DNA of 64,000 nucleotides from JAIOQJ01 sp963718635. Its GTDB lineage: Bacteria > Planctomycetota > Planctomycetia > Gemmatales > Gemmataceae. The stretch spans positions 3,410,001-3,474,000 of the forward strand of contig OY970367.1 of assembly GCA_963718635.1 (NCBI GenBank), read 5' to 3'. The position numbers and the translations under genes were made by a program. The notes beneath the pieces are model-generated. The model worked only from the letters and a program-made list of their open reading frames with translations, had not been told where the DNA came from and did not search any database. Below, in pieces: positions 55,201-64,000 of the stretch (position 1 is the stretch's first letter; every line of letters begins with the position of its first letter).

Positions 55201-55509
55201 AACACGGACGCGGCCTTTAGCCCGGACGGCCGTCTGGTCGCCTCATGCGACGACCAAGGCAGTGTCCGAATCTGGGAAGCCGCGACCGGCGAGACCAAGC
55301 GCACCTTGGAATTGAAATTGCCGGGGCCGGACGGTAAAGACGCCCCGATTCGCCAAATTCTCTTCGCCCCTGACGGCCGGCATTTATTAATTCGAACCGA
55401 AGGCGGCACGGTTTACGTGCTCCGTTTGGCTGAGCCGCCGCAGCGCCGGCAAAAGAACAATCGCAGCAAAGTTCGCTCGACCTTCTCGACCCCAAGCAGA
55501 TTCCCGTAG
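52210..55509 (+). CDS. Giant Ser/Thr protein kinase, part 2: LamG repeats and WD40-like propeller
   Basis: Continuation of the kinase in the next frame: HLAGVRGDREMRFFVDGKLVG completes the first LamG domain. Four concanavalin/LamG-like domains follow each other, each ending with a near-identical linker of the form ALYHMDEGEGD-x-LKDSSGN plus GKI-x-GAKWVK (about 52435, 53040, 53635, 54285). From about 54500 a WD40-like propeller begins, with blades such as QEIALSPNDEMLALVSPDG and HEGRTNTDAAFSPDGRLVASCDDQGSVRIWEAATGE (in pieces). At about 55443 one G seems lost (CCGCAGCGCCGG); the restored frame reads PPQAPAKEQSQQ and passes into part 3. These domains suggest sensing of carbohydrate or wall ligands outside the cell (inference). 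Confidence 0.82.
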   Translation: MRGDREMRFFVDGKLVGRQALKLDPLAIPTTDAMIGFAKNGFVGQIDEVRISKIARYSQDFAPAARFQPDADTLALYHMDEGQGDELKDSSGNNHHGKIVGAKWVKVSVPPPASAVLMFDGTGQVSLPASLKVDPRKPYTLEAYATPSELSNVTQTVVAANENSGIFLQRASGFWRAQAHSAEFSALSLEPAALNRKVHLAAVFKDKQIHLYVDGQLARVSEIESDPPAKAATSKFYVSKAVEPFHGTIAEVRISGVARYDKNFTPAERFVPDKDTIALYHMDEGEGDVLKDSSGNGHDGKITGAKWVKATATPPADAPAKFALGFEGNGKVVVPNLELTADGPRTYEAYVLALDRSTLLGRFRHTQLMISDKRQLQFYVLSTTGAVRVQGAEVPAGRYVHIAGVVSNGEARLYMDGKLVGRGMLKDPLLADTSGIWQIGDDRFVGQLREIRVSNAARYDKDFTPDRRFNPDKDTVALYHCDEGEGDTLKDSSGNNHHGKITGAKWVKGDGASVNPATHPQQSKFALQFEANRPNEPWHTVDFPSFKADFFAPRTFEGYITPMSTTGASLVGWDDLFSINATKGMWSFDFRGIDPAGKVVRVPVASSIPITQGKKSHVALVFTGRQFRLFVDGKLAIAKDVGDLTFDKRKGPLALAYNFTGQITEIRASNVARYEDAFTPQMRFEADKDTLALYHFDEGEGNILKDSSGNNHHGKIIGAKWVKAEGSSVAPPNTGLSSFDKLRREDISAAKFKNAGYADTAKAPKEIVAIFDAGDDKGQNIVQEIALSPNDEMLALVSPDGVDFIEVANGKQRRGVIRGAHRYSTFSRDGKLLAATTFNRANLYDVATGKIFQTLCDHSASATFGPGDREVYFSSTPLQRRIVAEGAPILKDQPSFLEGGDLKVGVPTLNPDGTRLAGSLQAPGAVSTKAYSLKMWDPKSGKLIATLYENYRAPAYVRFSSDGRSLIYNSLYGHHVRVHDGATGEPLHIYRGHEGRTNTDAAFSPDGRLVASCDDQGSVRIWEAATGETKRTLELKLPGPDGKDAPIRQILFAPDGRHLLIRTEGGTVYVLRLAEPPQRRQKNNRSKVRSTFSTPSRFP

Positions 55510-58500
55510 CCGAGCGTTTCGATTGGCAGCCGAAAGAGCTTGTCGCGATCGTTGGCACGCATGCACGCCGTCCTTGGGACGGAATTACGCAAATTGCTTT
55601 CTCGCCGGATGAAACACGAATCGCACTTACAAGCTATTGGGACGGACACGTGTGGATTTTTGAGATTGAAACTTACAAGTTGCTTTTCAAGATTCGCCCA
55701 CCGCGGGGTCCTGACACGAGCGAATTTAGTCCCGATGGAAAAATGTTGCTGGTAACGGGAGACAAGGCTCGGCTCTACGATTTGTCGGTCAATCCGCCAA
55801 AACAGATTGCCGAGATGCCCGGCCGTGCGCCGATGTCCTTTTTCCCGATTTTCGCCGGTCCGACGTTTGCCCCGGATGGCCGTTCCCTTGTTACGGCGGA
55901 CAACGAAACGGTCTATCGATGGAACCTGACGACAAGTCCACCGAGCTTGAAGAAAGAGCATCGCTTGAAGCAAGGGTCTAAAGCCAGGTTTGCCGGCTTC
56001 CTGGCGGGAGGCAAACACTTAGCAGTCGTGTCGCAGGAGGATAATTCAACCGATGCCGAATTTCAAGTATGGGATGTGGCTGGTGAAGAGCCCGTTGTTA
56101 CCGACCGCAAACCGATTGCCAACTATTCCAAAGGCTCGATCCAAGGTGGGATTAGCGGCAAGGGCAACCGTGTTGTACTTTCTAAAGGCCGTGTTGCTAA
56201 CGGATTTGTCGTGTTTGACGTCAACAGCGGAAAGTTAACGGAAATCGATTCGTTCGATAACTTGCCAGGAACAGATCTCTCACGAAGTCCGTTTTCCGGA
56301 GACGGCCGCTGGCTGAACGTCCGAACGAATTCAGGATTTTATCGGAGGGACACCGCTGCCCGGAAGTCAATTGGCGCGGGACCGCTTCCAGATACCGTCT
56401 TGTCGCCTTCGGGTCGGCTAGAGGCCGCCGGAACGAGCAACGGTCAGTCCAGCGTGAAGGTCTTGCAAATTTGCGATATATCGCCTGACGGCAAGAGCAC
56501 GCCCCGCCCATCTCTTGGCAACGTGCAGGTGCCCGCGCGAGTTTCCGCCGATTGGCGCCAAGTGGTCACGGCGCACGACGACGGCTACCGCGTTTGGTCA
56601 TTTAACGGGCCTGCCCCCTCTTCGACCCTAGTCCCCGGACAGGTTCACGATGGCAACAAGACAGTGTTGGTCCCTAGCGGCCGATTAGTCGTTAAACCCG
56701 AATACTTTTCCTGGGTTGTGCTCGATCCTGCCCGGCCACAAACGCCAGTAAAGTTGCCAATATGGTACGGTTCGGTGGTACGCGGTTCTCCCGTCGGCGC
56801 GACCGTGGCCGTATCGGAGGGTAAGGACGAGGCTTATCGACTCTCCCTTTGGGACGTATCGGTTGATCCTCCGCAGAAATTGGCGAGCAGCGCGGAGCGT
56901 CCGCAGGGCAATTCTCGCCTCCATTTCTCGCCGGATGGCAGCGTCATTCTGGCGATAAGTTCCATGGGGACCACTTTCTACATGCGGCAGGGGGAGCGGT
57001 TGATCGAAAAGGCAACCGATCCCGGCTATTGCCATTTCGAACCGGATGGGACGGTCACCCGGTTGCAAGCAGGCGTTGTTTCACGCAACGAATGGACCGG
57101 AACAAAACTGCGGCAACTGACTTCGACCGACATCCGGCGTGACAAAATTGAGACAACATCCAGCGCGTATGCCGACGACGGCCGCACCCTCCTGGTCAGT
57201 TACGACGACGGCGTCGTGCGCATCCTCGACGTAGCCACCGGCAAGGACCGCTCTGCGCCTCAACAATGGGACGGCAAAACCAATCTCGTTGCAGCTGCCG
57301 ATCAGCGCTACGTCTTTGCGGAGAATCCCAACGGCACGCTTTACGTGCTTCGCCTGGCTCAGCCTCCGCAATCGCTGGCGACGCCGCCCGCACTTTCGAC
57401 AACCGCCAAGCGCCGCTTTGCATCCGACGAATGGATCGACGTCATTCCGCTTATCGATCCGGCGCTCGACAAGTATGACATAGACAACCTCACAGGCAAA
57501 AACGATTGGCGGTTGGATAACGGCTCGCTGCGGTACGTCTCGGACGACAAGGGGGGCAAGCTACTCTTCCCGATCCGCTATATCGGCCGCACGCTGGAGT
57601 GGGAGGTCGACTTCACGCGCACGGCCACCATTGGACACGGTTTCACGACCGATATCCCATTTCCCGACGGTATCGTGGGGATCTTCATCGAGCAGGGGGG
57701 CGCCAATGGCGGCATTTATGTCGGAACGCACGGCGATCCCAGTTCGGAATTAAACAAGACGTTTCGCATTGGCACGAGCAAACGCTCGAAACTCCGATTC
57801 CGCGTGACTCGCGATGGTTTGAACGACCGCGTGGAATTATTCATCGACGACAAGCCTGCCGGTCAATGGACAGGCGATTTGGCGAAGAAGGTTAGGAAGC
57901 CGTCCGGCCATAACTACGATACGGGGGAGCGGAACGGAATCTTCGTGAACAAGCACGATGACTTCACATTCCACTCGATCCGCGTGCGCATGCTCAACGG
58001 CGCGACGGCCGAGACGATCCGGCCGGCGCCGGCAGCGCCACAGGCCGATTTTGTTTCCCTTTTCAACGGCAAGGATCTGACCGGTTGGTCGCAACGGGGT
58101 GAGCGCGGCTGGAGCGTCAACGATGGTGTGTTGGTGGGTAAAACGACTGGGCCAAGCGGTTGGTTAATGTCTGATCGCGAGTTCGGAGACTTTGAGTTGG
58201 AATTCGACTACAAACTGCCAGTCGGGGGAAATAGCGGAATTTTTCTGCGCGCCTGGCCTGAAGGCGCAATCGATGGCGCGAATTTCCACGAAGTGCAACT
58301 GCTTGACGACGCGGCGCCGCAGTACGCTAACGTGCCAGCAAACCGGAAGAACGGCTCAGTTTTCAATCAACTGGAGCGAAAGCCGCCGCCCCTGGCGCCG
58401 GCCGACACTTGGACGAAAGTCAACATTGCCATGCTGGGAAATCATGTAACAGTCTTGATGAACGGGGTACGCGTCACGGATGGCCAACTGTCTGCGGATA

Positions 58501-60578
58501 AGCGGTTGACCGGCCATATTGGACTACAACTTTATCCTCCCAAAGGTGTCGAATTCCGCAATATCCGGGTGCGTGAACTAACGCCGCGAACGACCCCGAC
58601 CAAGCCCATCACGACCTACAAAGACCCCGCCTTCCAACAATGGATGAAAGAGGTCGCGACCTTGCCCACCGAGAAGCAGTTGGAAGCGGTTAGCAAGAAG
58701 TTGATCGAATTGAATCCCGGCTTTGACGGAAAGCTTGAAAGCTATGATCGAAAAGGAGCACCGAAGGTTGAAAACGGCGTAGTTGCGGAGCTAAGTTTTG
58801 TCGTCGATCATGTGACTGACATTTCGCCGATACGAGCGCTGTCAGGATTAAAGGCTTTGAAGTGTTTCGGCAGCGATGCGGGCAAGGGCTTGTTGATTGA
58901 CCTGTCCCCCTTGCGAGGGTTACCGATCGAGAGTTTGAGTTGCTTCAACACGCCCATCGCGGACTTGTCGCCACTCAATGTTATGCCTCTGACCAGGCTG
59001 TACATTCATGGCACGCGGGTGTCTGATCTTTCGCCGTTGCGAGGAATGAAGTTGACGAATCTCGGCTGTGCCAGCACGCCGGTATCCGACTTGTCCACGT
59101 TGCAAGAATGCAAAAGCCTGGTTTATGTCGATGCAAAGGCCACGAGAGTGACAGCCGCCAGTGCTGAGGCCTTGCGGAAAGCGCTGCCCAAGTGTCAACT
59201 GCTCTGGGATGATCCTGCAAAGCCCATCACAACATACAAAGAAGCCGCCTTCCAACAATGGATGAAGGACTTGGCCGCGATGCCTGCCGAGAAGCAGATT
59301 GATGCCGTGTCGAAGAAGTTGCAGGAACTGAATCCGGGATTTGATGGCGCGTTGACTGGTCCAAATAAAGTCGGCACGCCCAAAATCGAAAACGGCGTGG
59401 TCACCGAGTTGGGTTTTGCCAACGACAACGTCATCGATCTTTCGCCGATAAGGGCGTTGCTGGGGTTAAAAGTGCTGACCTGTTATGGTACAGCGAAGGG
59501 GCGACTGTCCGACCTTTCGCCGCTTAGGGGGTTGAAGCTGACATACTTTGGTTGCTCTTATGTGGAAGTTTCGGACCTTTCGCCGCTCCAAGGAATGCCG
59601 CTGATATACCTGGCGTTCGGCAGCACAAAGACTTCGGATTTGTCGCCACTGAAAGAGATGCCGCTTGAGACGTTGTGGTGCAATAATACGCCCGTGTCCG
59701 ACTTATCGCCGCTACAAGGCATGACAACTTTGAGGACGGTTATGACTGGAGGCACCCCGGTATCTGATTTGTCGCCATTGCACGGCTGCAAAAACCTGGT
59801 GCGTTTGAATTGCACGAACACCAAGGTCACCCCCGCCTCCATCGCCGCCTGCCAAAAAGCCTTGCCGAACTGTAAAATCGAGTGGGATGGCAAGCCTCTC
59901 ACCAACATCAACGATCCTGCCTTCCAACAGTGGGTGAAGGACGTGGCCGCTCTGCCTGCCGAGAAGCAGCTCCAAGCGGTCAGCAAAAAGCTGATGGAGT
60001 TGAACCCGGACTTCGACGGCAAGTTGCGTGGCCTAAATCAACAAGACGACAGCGCTCCTCGAATCGCAAATGGCGTGGTGACGGAACTGGCCCTGAAGGG
60101 CAATGAGGTATTAGACCTCTCGCCAGCGCGGGCGCTCGTCGGGCTGCAATTTTTGCGGACAAACTGCGGCTCGCTCGTCAGTTTGTCGCCGCTGACCGGT
60201 ATGTCGATGACGAAGCTAACGGTCGAAGGATGTAAGGTTAGCGACCTGTCGCCAGTTTCTGATTTGCCCTTGGAATCGTTGTGCGTGTATGGCACCCACG
60301 TCAGCGACTTGCGGCCAATTAGCGGACTCAAACTGACGACCCTGATCATAATGAATACCCCTGTGACCGACCTTTCGCCGTTGCGAGGGATGCCGTTGAA
60401 GTCGTTGAGCTGTTTGAGGACGGCCGTGTCCGACCTGTCGCCCATTCATGAATGCCGTGACCTGACAACGCTCGATGTCAGGCAAACCAAAGTCACCGCC
60501 GCGGGCATTGCCGCGCTGCAGAAAGCCCTGCCCAATTGCAAGATCGAATGGGACGACCCTGAAAAGAAAGACAAATGA
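55443..60578 (+). CDS. Giant Ser/Thr protein kinase, part 3: WD40-like repeats, DUF1080, leucine-rich repeats
   Basis: The last part of the kinase gene, intact from 55443 to the TGA at 60576-60578 (at least 1642 residues). It continues the propeller (GITQIAFSPDETRIALTSYWDGHVWIFE in pieces). Near 57420-57990 is a beta-sandwich segment starting EWIDVIPLIDPALDKYDI, and at about 58045-58580 a DUF1080 (3-keto-disaccharide hydrolase-like) domain (FVSLFNGKDLTGWSQRGERGW ... GNSGIFLRAWPEG). Three LRR modules of about 210 residues follow from 58605, 59220 and 59890. Each begins with PAFQQWMKEVATLPTEKQLEAVSKKL-type sequence and continues with DLSPLRGMPL-type repeats, ending in TKVTxAxIAAxQKALPNCKIEWD. 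The whole protein would be about 3360 residues, with only the kinase domain inside the cell. Confidence 0.85.
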   Translation, partial: APAKEQSQQSSLDLLDPKQIPVAERFDWQPKELVAIVGTHARRPWDGITQIAFSPDETRIALTSYWDGHVWIFEIETYKLLFKIRPPRGPDTSEFSPDGKMLLVTGDKARLYDLSVNPPKQIAEMPGRAPMSFFPIFAGPTFAPDGRSLVTADNETVYRWNLTTSPPSLKKEHRLKQGSKARFAGFLAGGKHLAVVSQEDNSTDAEFQVWDVAGEEPVVTDRKPIANYSKGSIQGGISGKGNRVVLSKGRVANGFVVFDVNSGKLTEIDSFDNLPGTDLSRSPFSGDGRWLNVRTNSGFYRRDTAARKSIGAGPLPDTVLSPSGRLEAAGTSNGQSSVKVLQICDISPDGKSTPRPSLGNVQVPARVSADWRQVVTAHDDGYRVWSFNGPAPSSTLVPGQVHDGNKTVLVPSGRLVVKPEYFSWVVLDPARPQTPVKLPIWYGSVVRGSPVGATVAVSEGKDEAYRLSLWDVSVDPPQKLASSAERPQGNSRLHFSPDGSVILAISSMGTTFYMRQGERLIEKATDPGYCHFEPDGTVTRLQAGVVSRNEWTGTKLRQLTSTDIRRDKIETTSSAYADDGRTLLVSYDDGVVRILDVATGKDRSAPQQWDGKTNLVAAADQRYVFAENPNGTLYVLRLAQPPQSLATPPALSTTAKRRFASDEWIDVIPLIDPALDKYDIDNLTGKNDWRLDNGSLRYVSDDKGGKLLFPIRYIGRTLEWEVDFTRTATIGHGFTTDIPFPDGIVGIFIEQGGANGGIYVGTHGDPSSELNKTFRIGTSKRSKLRFRVTRDGLNDRVELFIDDKPAGQWTGDLAKKVRKPSGHNYDTGERNGIFVNKHDDFTFHSIRVRMLNGATAETIRPAPAAPQADFVSLFNGKDLTGWSQRGERGWSVNDGVLVGKTTGPSGWLMSDREFGDFELEFDYKLPVGGNSGIFLRAWPEGAIDGANFHEVQLLDDAAPQYANVPANRKNGSVFNQLERKPPPLAPADTWTKVNIAMLGNHVTVLMNGVRVTDGQLSADKRLTGHIGLQLYPPKGVEFRNIRVRELTPRTTPTKPITTYKDPAFQQWMKEVATLPTEKQLEAVSKKLIELNPGFDGKLESYDRKGAPKVENGVVAELSFVVDHVTDISPIRALSGLKALKCFGSDAGKGLLIDLSPLRGLPIESLSCFNTPIADLSPLNVMPLTRLYIHGTRVSDLSPLRGMKLTNLGCASTPVSDLSTLQECKSLVYVDAKATRVTAASAEALRKALPKCQLLWDDPAKPITTYKEAAFQQWMKDLAAMPAEKQIDAVSKKLQELNPGFDGALTGPNKVGTPKIENGVVTELGFANDNVIDLSPIRALLGLKVLTCYGTAKGRLSDLSPLRGLKLTYFGCSYVEVSDLSPLQGMPLIYLAFGSTKTSDLSPLKEMPLETLWCNNTPVSDLSPLQGMTTLRTVMTGGTPVSDLSPLHGCKNLVRLNCTNTKVTPASIAACQKALPNCKIEWDGKPLTNINDPAFQQWVKDVAALPAEKQLQAVSKKLMELNPDFDGKLRGLNQQDDSAPRIANGVVTELALKGNEVLDLSPARALVGLQFLRTNCGSLVSLSPLTGMSMTKLTVEGCKVSDLSPVSDLPLESLCVYGTHVSDLRPISGLKLTTLIIMNTPVTDLSPLRGMPLKSLSCLRTAVSDLSPIHECRDLTTLDVRQTKVTAAGIAALQKALPNCKIEWDDPEKKDK

Positions 60579-60751
60579 GCCTATCGCAGATCCTGAGCAA
60601 GGTCTCAACAAGCGGGAAGCTCTTCCACGCTGTCTCCAAGCAAAGTTCAATAAAACCGTTCCCCCACCCCACCCTCCCCCCGCAAAGCCCGGGGGGAGAG
60701 TGGGAAGGGCGAGCTTCTGTTTTGTCAGAATCGGTTAGCGCACCCCCGGTC

Positions 60752-63700
60752 TCATCCCACCTCGATTTCAACGTGGTGTTCATGTCGGTCGTCGATTAGG
60801 ACGACCCACTTGTCGGGTCGTTCGTTGCCGTCGATGACGAGGCGTTGAATGGTTGGGCCGTCGCCCTTCTTCGAAAGAGTAATGTGGTATAACGTTTCGC
60901 GATAACGATAGTGGACTTTGAACGAAGACCAGCCAGGGGCAAAGCGTGGTGTGAAGCGGAGTTTATCGATGTCTAAGTGCAGTCCAAGCAGCGATTCGGT
61001 GATGAGCCGGTACATCCAGCCGGCCGAGCCGGTGTACCAGGTCCAGCCGCCACGCCCGGTGTGCGGAGGTTCGCCGTATACGTCGGCGGCCACGACGTAG
61101 GGCTCGACGCGATATTTCGCGATTTCGGTTGCCGAGTTTCCATGGTTGAGCGGGTTGATCATGCCAAAGAGTTCCCAGGCGCGTTTGGAATCGCCCATGG
61201 CGGCATAGGCCATGACTGTCCAGACGGCGCTATGGGTGTATTGTCCGCCATTCTCGCGGACGCCCGGCACGTAGCCTTTGATATAGCCGGGGTTTAGATC
61301 GGATTTATCGAAGGGTGGATCGAGAAGCTGGATCAGGCCATCTTTACGGCGGACCAGCCGGGCATCAACGCTGGCCATCGCGGTGGCCGAACGCTCAAGG
61401 GCGCCCGCGCCCGATAAGACGGACCAGGTTTGCGAAATGGCATCAATTTGGCAATCCACGTTTGTGGAAGATCCGAGCGGCGTGCCGTCGTCGAAGTAGG
61501 CACGGCGATACCACTCGCCATCCCACGCGTGATCTTCAATGTTGCCGCGCAGGCGGCCGGCTTCGATCTTCAAGCGGTCGACGGTGGCATTGTCGCCCCT
61601 GCGGCCGGCCGTCTCGGCAAACTGATTCAAGACATCGTAAAGGAAGAAAGCGAGCCAAACGCTTTCGCCCTTGCCGTGTTCGCCGACGAGATTCATGCCG
61701 TCATTCCAGTCTCCGCAACCCATCAACGGAAGCCCATGCGTGCCGAAGCGTAAACCGTTTTCGATCGCGCAAGCAGTGGTCGTAGAGAGTTCCGACGTCG
61801 TCGGAAATGTGCGGAAGATCGTAGTTTGCCTCTTCGTCCGCGCAAAAGACGCATGCTGAGGAAAGGGACTTTTTCATCGAGAACGCCCGTATCGCCGGTG
61901 GTGTTGACGTAACGGCAAGTGGCATAAGGGAGCCAAAGGTAGTCATCGGAGAAGTGGGTGCGCACGCCCCGGCCGGCGGGCGGGTGCCACCAGTGTTGCA
62001 CATCGCCTTCGCGGAACTGATGGGCAGCTGCACGCAGCAGATGTTCCCTTAAAAGACCCGGTTCTGTATGAACGAGGGCCATTGCATCCTGCAATTGATC
62101 GCGGAAGCCATAGGCGCCGCCCGATTGATAGAGTCCGGTGCGCGCCCACATCCGGCAGGCAAGCGTCTGATAGATGAGCCAGCCATTCGCCAGGAAGTTG
62201 ACAGCCGGGTCGGGGGTCTCAACATAGACGGCGCCGAGCGCCCGGCTCCAATAATGCCAGACTCCTTCCAGCGCACGATAGGCGTCGGCCGGATTGCGAA
62301 AGCGATTGACGAGGTAGCGAGCCTGATCGTCGTCGTTGGCGGCGCCGAGCAGAAAGACAATCTCCTTCTCCTGGCCAGCATCGAGATTGGCCGGGACCTG
62401 GATCGCCGCGCACGGGTCGAGGCCGGCGCCAACGCGTCCCGACAACCGCATATGACTGAGTGCTGCCGGCGCTGCGGCAGCACCGATGCGGCCGAGGAAC
62501 TCCGTGCGATCGCCGGTGACCGTGCGCGTCGTCTCGCTGCTATCCACAAAGACGACTTTATTGGCAAACTCCGGACTGTATGCGTTGCGCGAAGAGAGCG
62601 CCGCTGACCGGATCGATTTCCGTCACAATGTGCAACAGCGTTTTGTCGCGCAGTTCGCCGAGCACCCACTCCCAGAAGCCGGTGATCGAAATCTGCCGCG
62701 GCCGGCCCGATCGATTGGAGATTTTCAAACGGCTGAACTTGACGGGTGCATCGGTAGCGACGTAGATCGAAAGTTCGGTGACGACTCCATCCTCGGCATA
62801 CTCGAAGATGGTGTAGCCGAAACCGTGGCGAATGACGTATGGATTGCGCCGCGCGCCGGCAACGGCGATGGCGACCAGAAGCGTCCCGTCTCTTCATCGC
62901 GGATGTAGATCGCCTCGCCGCTCGTGTCGGAAACGGGATCGTTATACCAGGGAGTAATGCGGTATTCGTGGCTGTTTTCGGCCCAGGTGTAGCCGCCTCC
63001 GCCGCCTGAAACCACGGTGCCGAACTGCGCGTTCGCGATCACGTTGACCCACGGCGCCGGCGTCGTCTGGCCTGCCGCCAGAATAGTGACGTACTCCCGG
63101 CCGTCGCGGCTGAAACCACCGAGACCGTTGTAAAGCGCCAGATCGCGGTGCGGCGTCGCCAGGGGAGCAGTGGGTTCCGGCGGCCGACGCGTCGGCCGAA
63201 ATGCCGGGATAATGACATCCAGTCGGCCGCGTCGTTCCACCTGTTCCGAAATGGTTCCGGCATCATCGAGCAGGACGACGCGTGCAACTGTCTGCAACAG
63301 CGTTCGGTCCTCTTCGGACATCTGTTCGCCACGCCGGATGAAGATGCCGGCCGGCTTATCGAGCAGCGCCGCTTCCGGGCTGGCAGTCACAATATCCACG
63401 ATCATCTGCTGCAGGGTTTGTCGATAGACCGAGTCGTCCTCATTCCAAACAACGAGATCGACGCTTAGACCTTTCAGACGCCAGTAGGCGTGCGCCTGCA
63501 CCGCCTGGCGCACCATATCGATGCGCGTATGATCGCGGACGCGGACGAGAACGATCGGGAAATCGCCGGAGATGCCGTAGCCCCATAGGCCCGATTGGCT
63601 GCGTCGATTGCGGATGAGCACACTCGCCTTCGAGCGCCGAAGGGAAGAAGCAAAGATCACCGATCCGGCAAGCCGGGAGTAGACTTGGGCATCGGCTTCA

Positions 63701-64000
63701 GAAATGTTCAACTGGCGCAGCAAGATCTGGCTGTGAGTCCAGGCCATCTCGAAAACGCGGTCGGCTAGGCGGGAATCGTGATATTTATCCATCAACGCGA
63801 CGACGGCTTCGCGAGTTTCGCCCACGCCAGTCACGATGTCGACTTGCACCGTCTCGTTCGGTTGCAGAGAAACGACGTAGCGAATGCTGACGATGGGATC
63901 GAGCACCGGCCCTTCACTGTTGGATAGTCTGGAGTTCCTGTCCATGGCCGCTGGAACTGCCAAATTGCGATCGCGACCGATGAACTTCATCCGATCGGTT
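60752..64000 (-). CDS. Cyclic beta-1,2-glucan synthase (GH94 part), partial and frameshifted
   Basis: The C-terminal third of a ChvB/NdvB-like cyclic beta-1,2-glucan synthase; the N-terminal part lies beyond the window. From the right edge come the carbohydrate-binding segment (VLDPIVSIRYVVSLQPNETVQVDIVTGVGET in pieces), FSRDGREYVTILAAGQ with WVNVIANAQFG, and the GH94 phosphorylase-type barrel: YQSGGAYGFRDQLQDAMAL, QHWWHPPAGRGVRTHFSDDYLWLPY and MGCGDWNDGMNLVG, whose Asp is the likely general acid. It ends with GWTWYTGSAGWMYRLI. The frame breaks about four times (near 62847, 62591, 61868 and 61765), yet all segments align in order. The enzyme is a membrane protein making periplasmic cyclic glucans from UDP-glucose; the role in this organism is unknown. 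Confidence 0.85.

Overview
The window reads as a chromosomal segment of a member of the Planctomycetota. Indicators are a DUF1501 protein, a TIGR03000-domain protein, two giant secreted proteins with the planctomycetal N-terminal LE-x-LEDR motif and dockerin-like ends, a PEP-CTERM protein, a giant Ser/Thr kinase carrying LamG, WD40, DUF1080 and LRR modules, an FHA/coiled-coil/pseudokinase protein, and an rRNA locus with tRNA-Ile, tRNA-Ala, 23S and 5S but no 16S. The phylum is inferred from gene content; the genus cannot be named.

Layout. 1-13 kb: the end of pdxA; two almost identical class C-like group II introns (756-2787 and 5033-7061), each placed just after a hairpin arm; a histidine phosphatase, a DUF2442 and a DUF72 protein; then DUF1501, a Glu/Leu-type dehydrogenase, an SDR protein and a TauE/SafE permease. 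12.6-20.9 kb: a DegT aminotransferase, a GNAT, one or two GT4-type glycosyltransferases, a MoxR ATPase, queE and a TIGR03000 protein. 21.3-35.6 kb: an extracellular and signalling block of two large surface proteins with the same C-terminal module, a PEP-CTERM protein, the FHA/pseudokinase protein and a three-repeat C1q/TNF-like secreted protein. 36-41.5 kb: a defence-island-like stretch in which a GHKL (MORC-like) ATPase lies between two paralogous putative PD-(D/E)xK nucleases, one with an altered active site. It is followed by DUF433 with a broken DUF5615 partner, a PIN toxin-antitoxin pair, a retropepsin-like protein and a HEPN protein with an overlapping partner. 42.7-47.7 kb: an rRNA operon with a perfect -35/-10 promoter, an early hairpin, two tRNAs, boxA, 23S with two group I introns (one encoding a LAGLIDADG endonuclease), 5S and a strong terminator. 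47.8-64 kb: an Mrr-type nuclease, an Uma2 protein, a repeat field, a roughly 10-kb kinase gene, and the C-terminal part of a cyclic beta-1,2-glucan synthase (GH94) that leaves the window.

Two genome-wide traits stand out. First, at least four families of dispersed palindromic elements fill the intergenic regions, often just after genes; one arm is found in frame inside the kinase gene. Second, about fifteen or more otherwise conserved genes are split by single-base frameshifts, many next to G or C runs. This pattern looks more like uncorrected assembly indels than gene decay, so I describe the restored reading where protein similarity shows it. The best candidate for an undescribed system is the nuclease-like / GHKL ATPase / nuclease-like operon at 36.06-38.90 kb.
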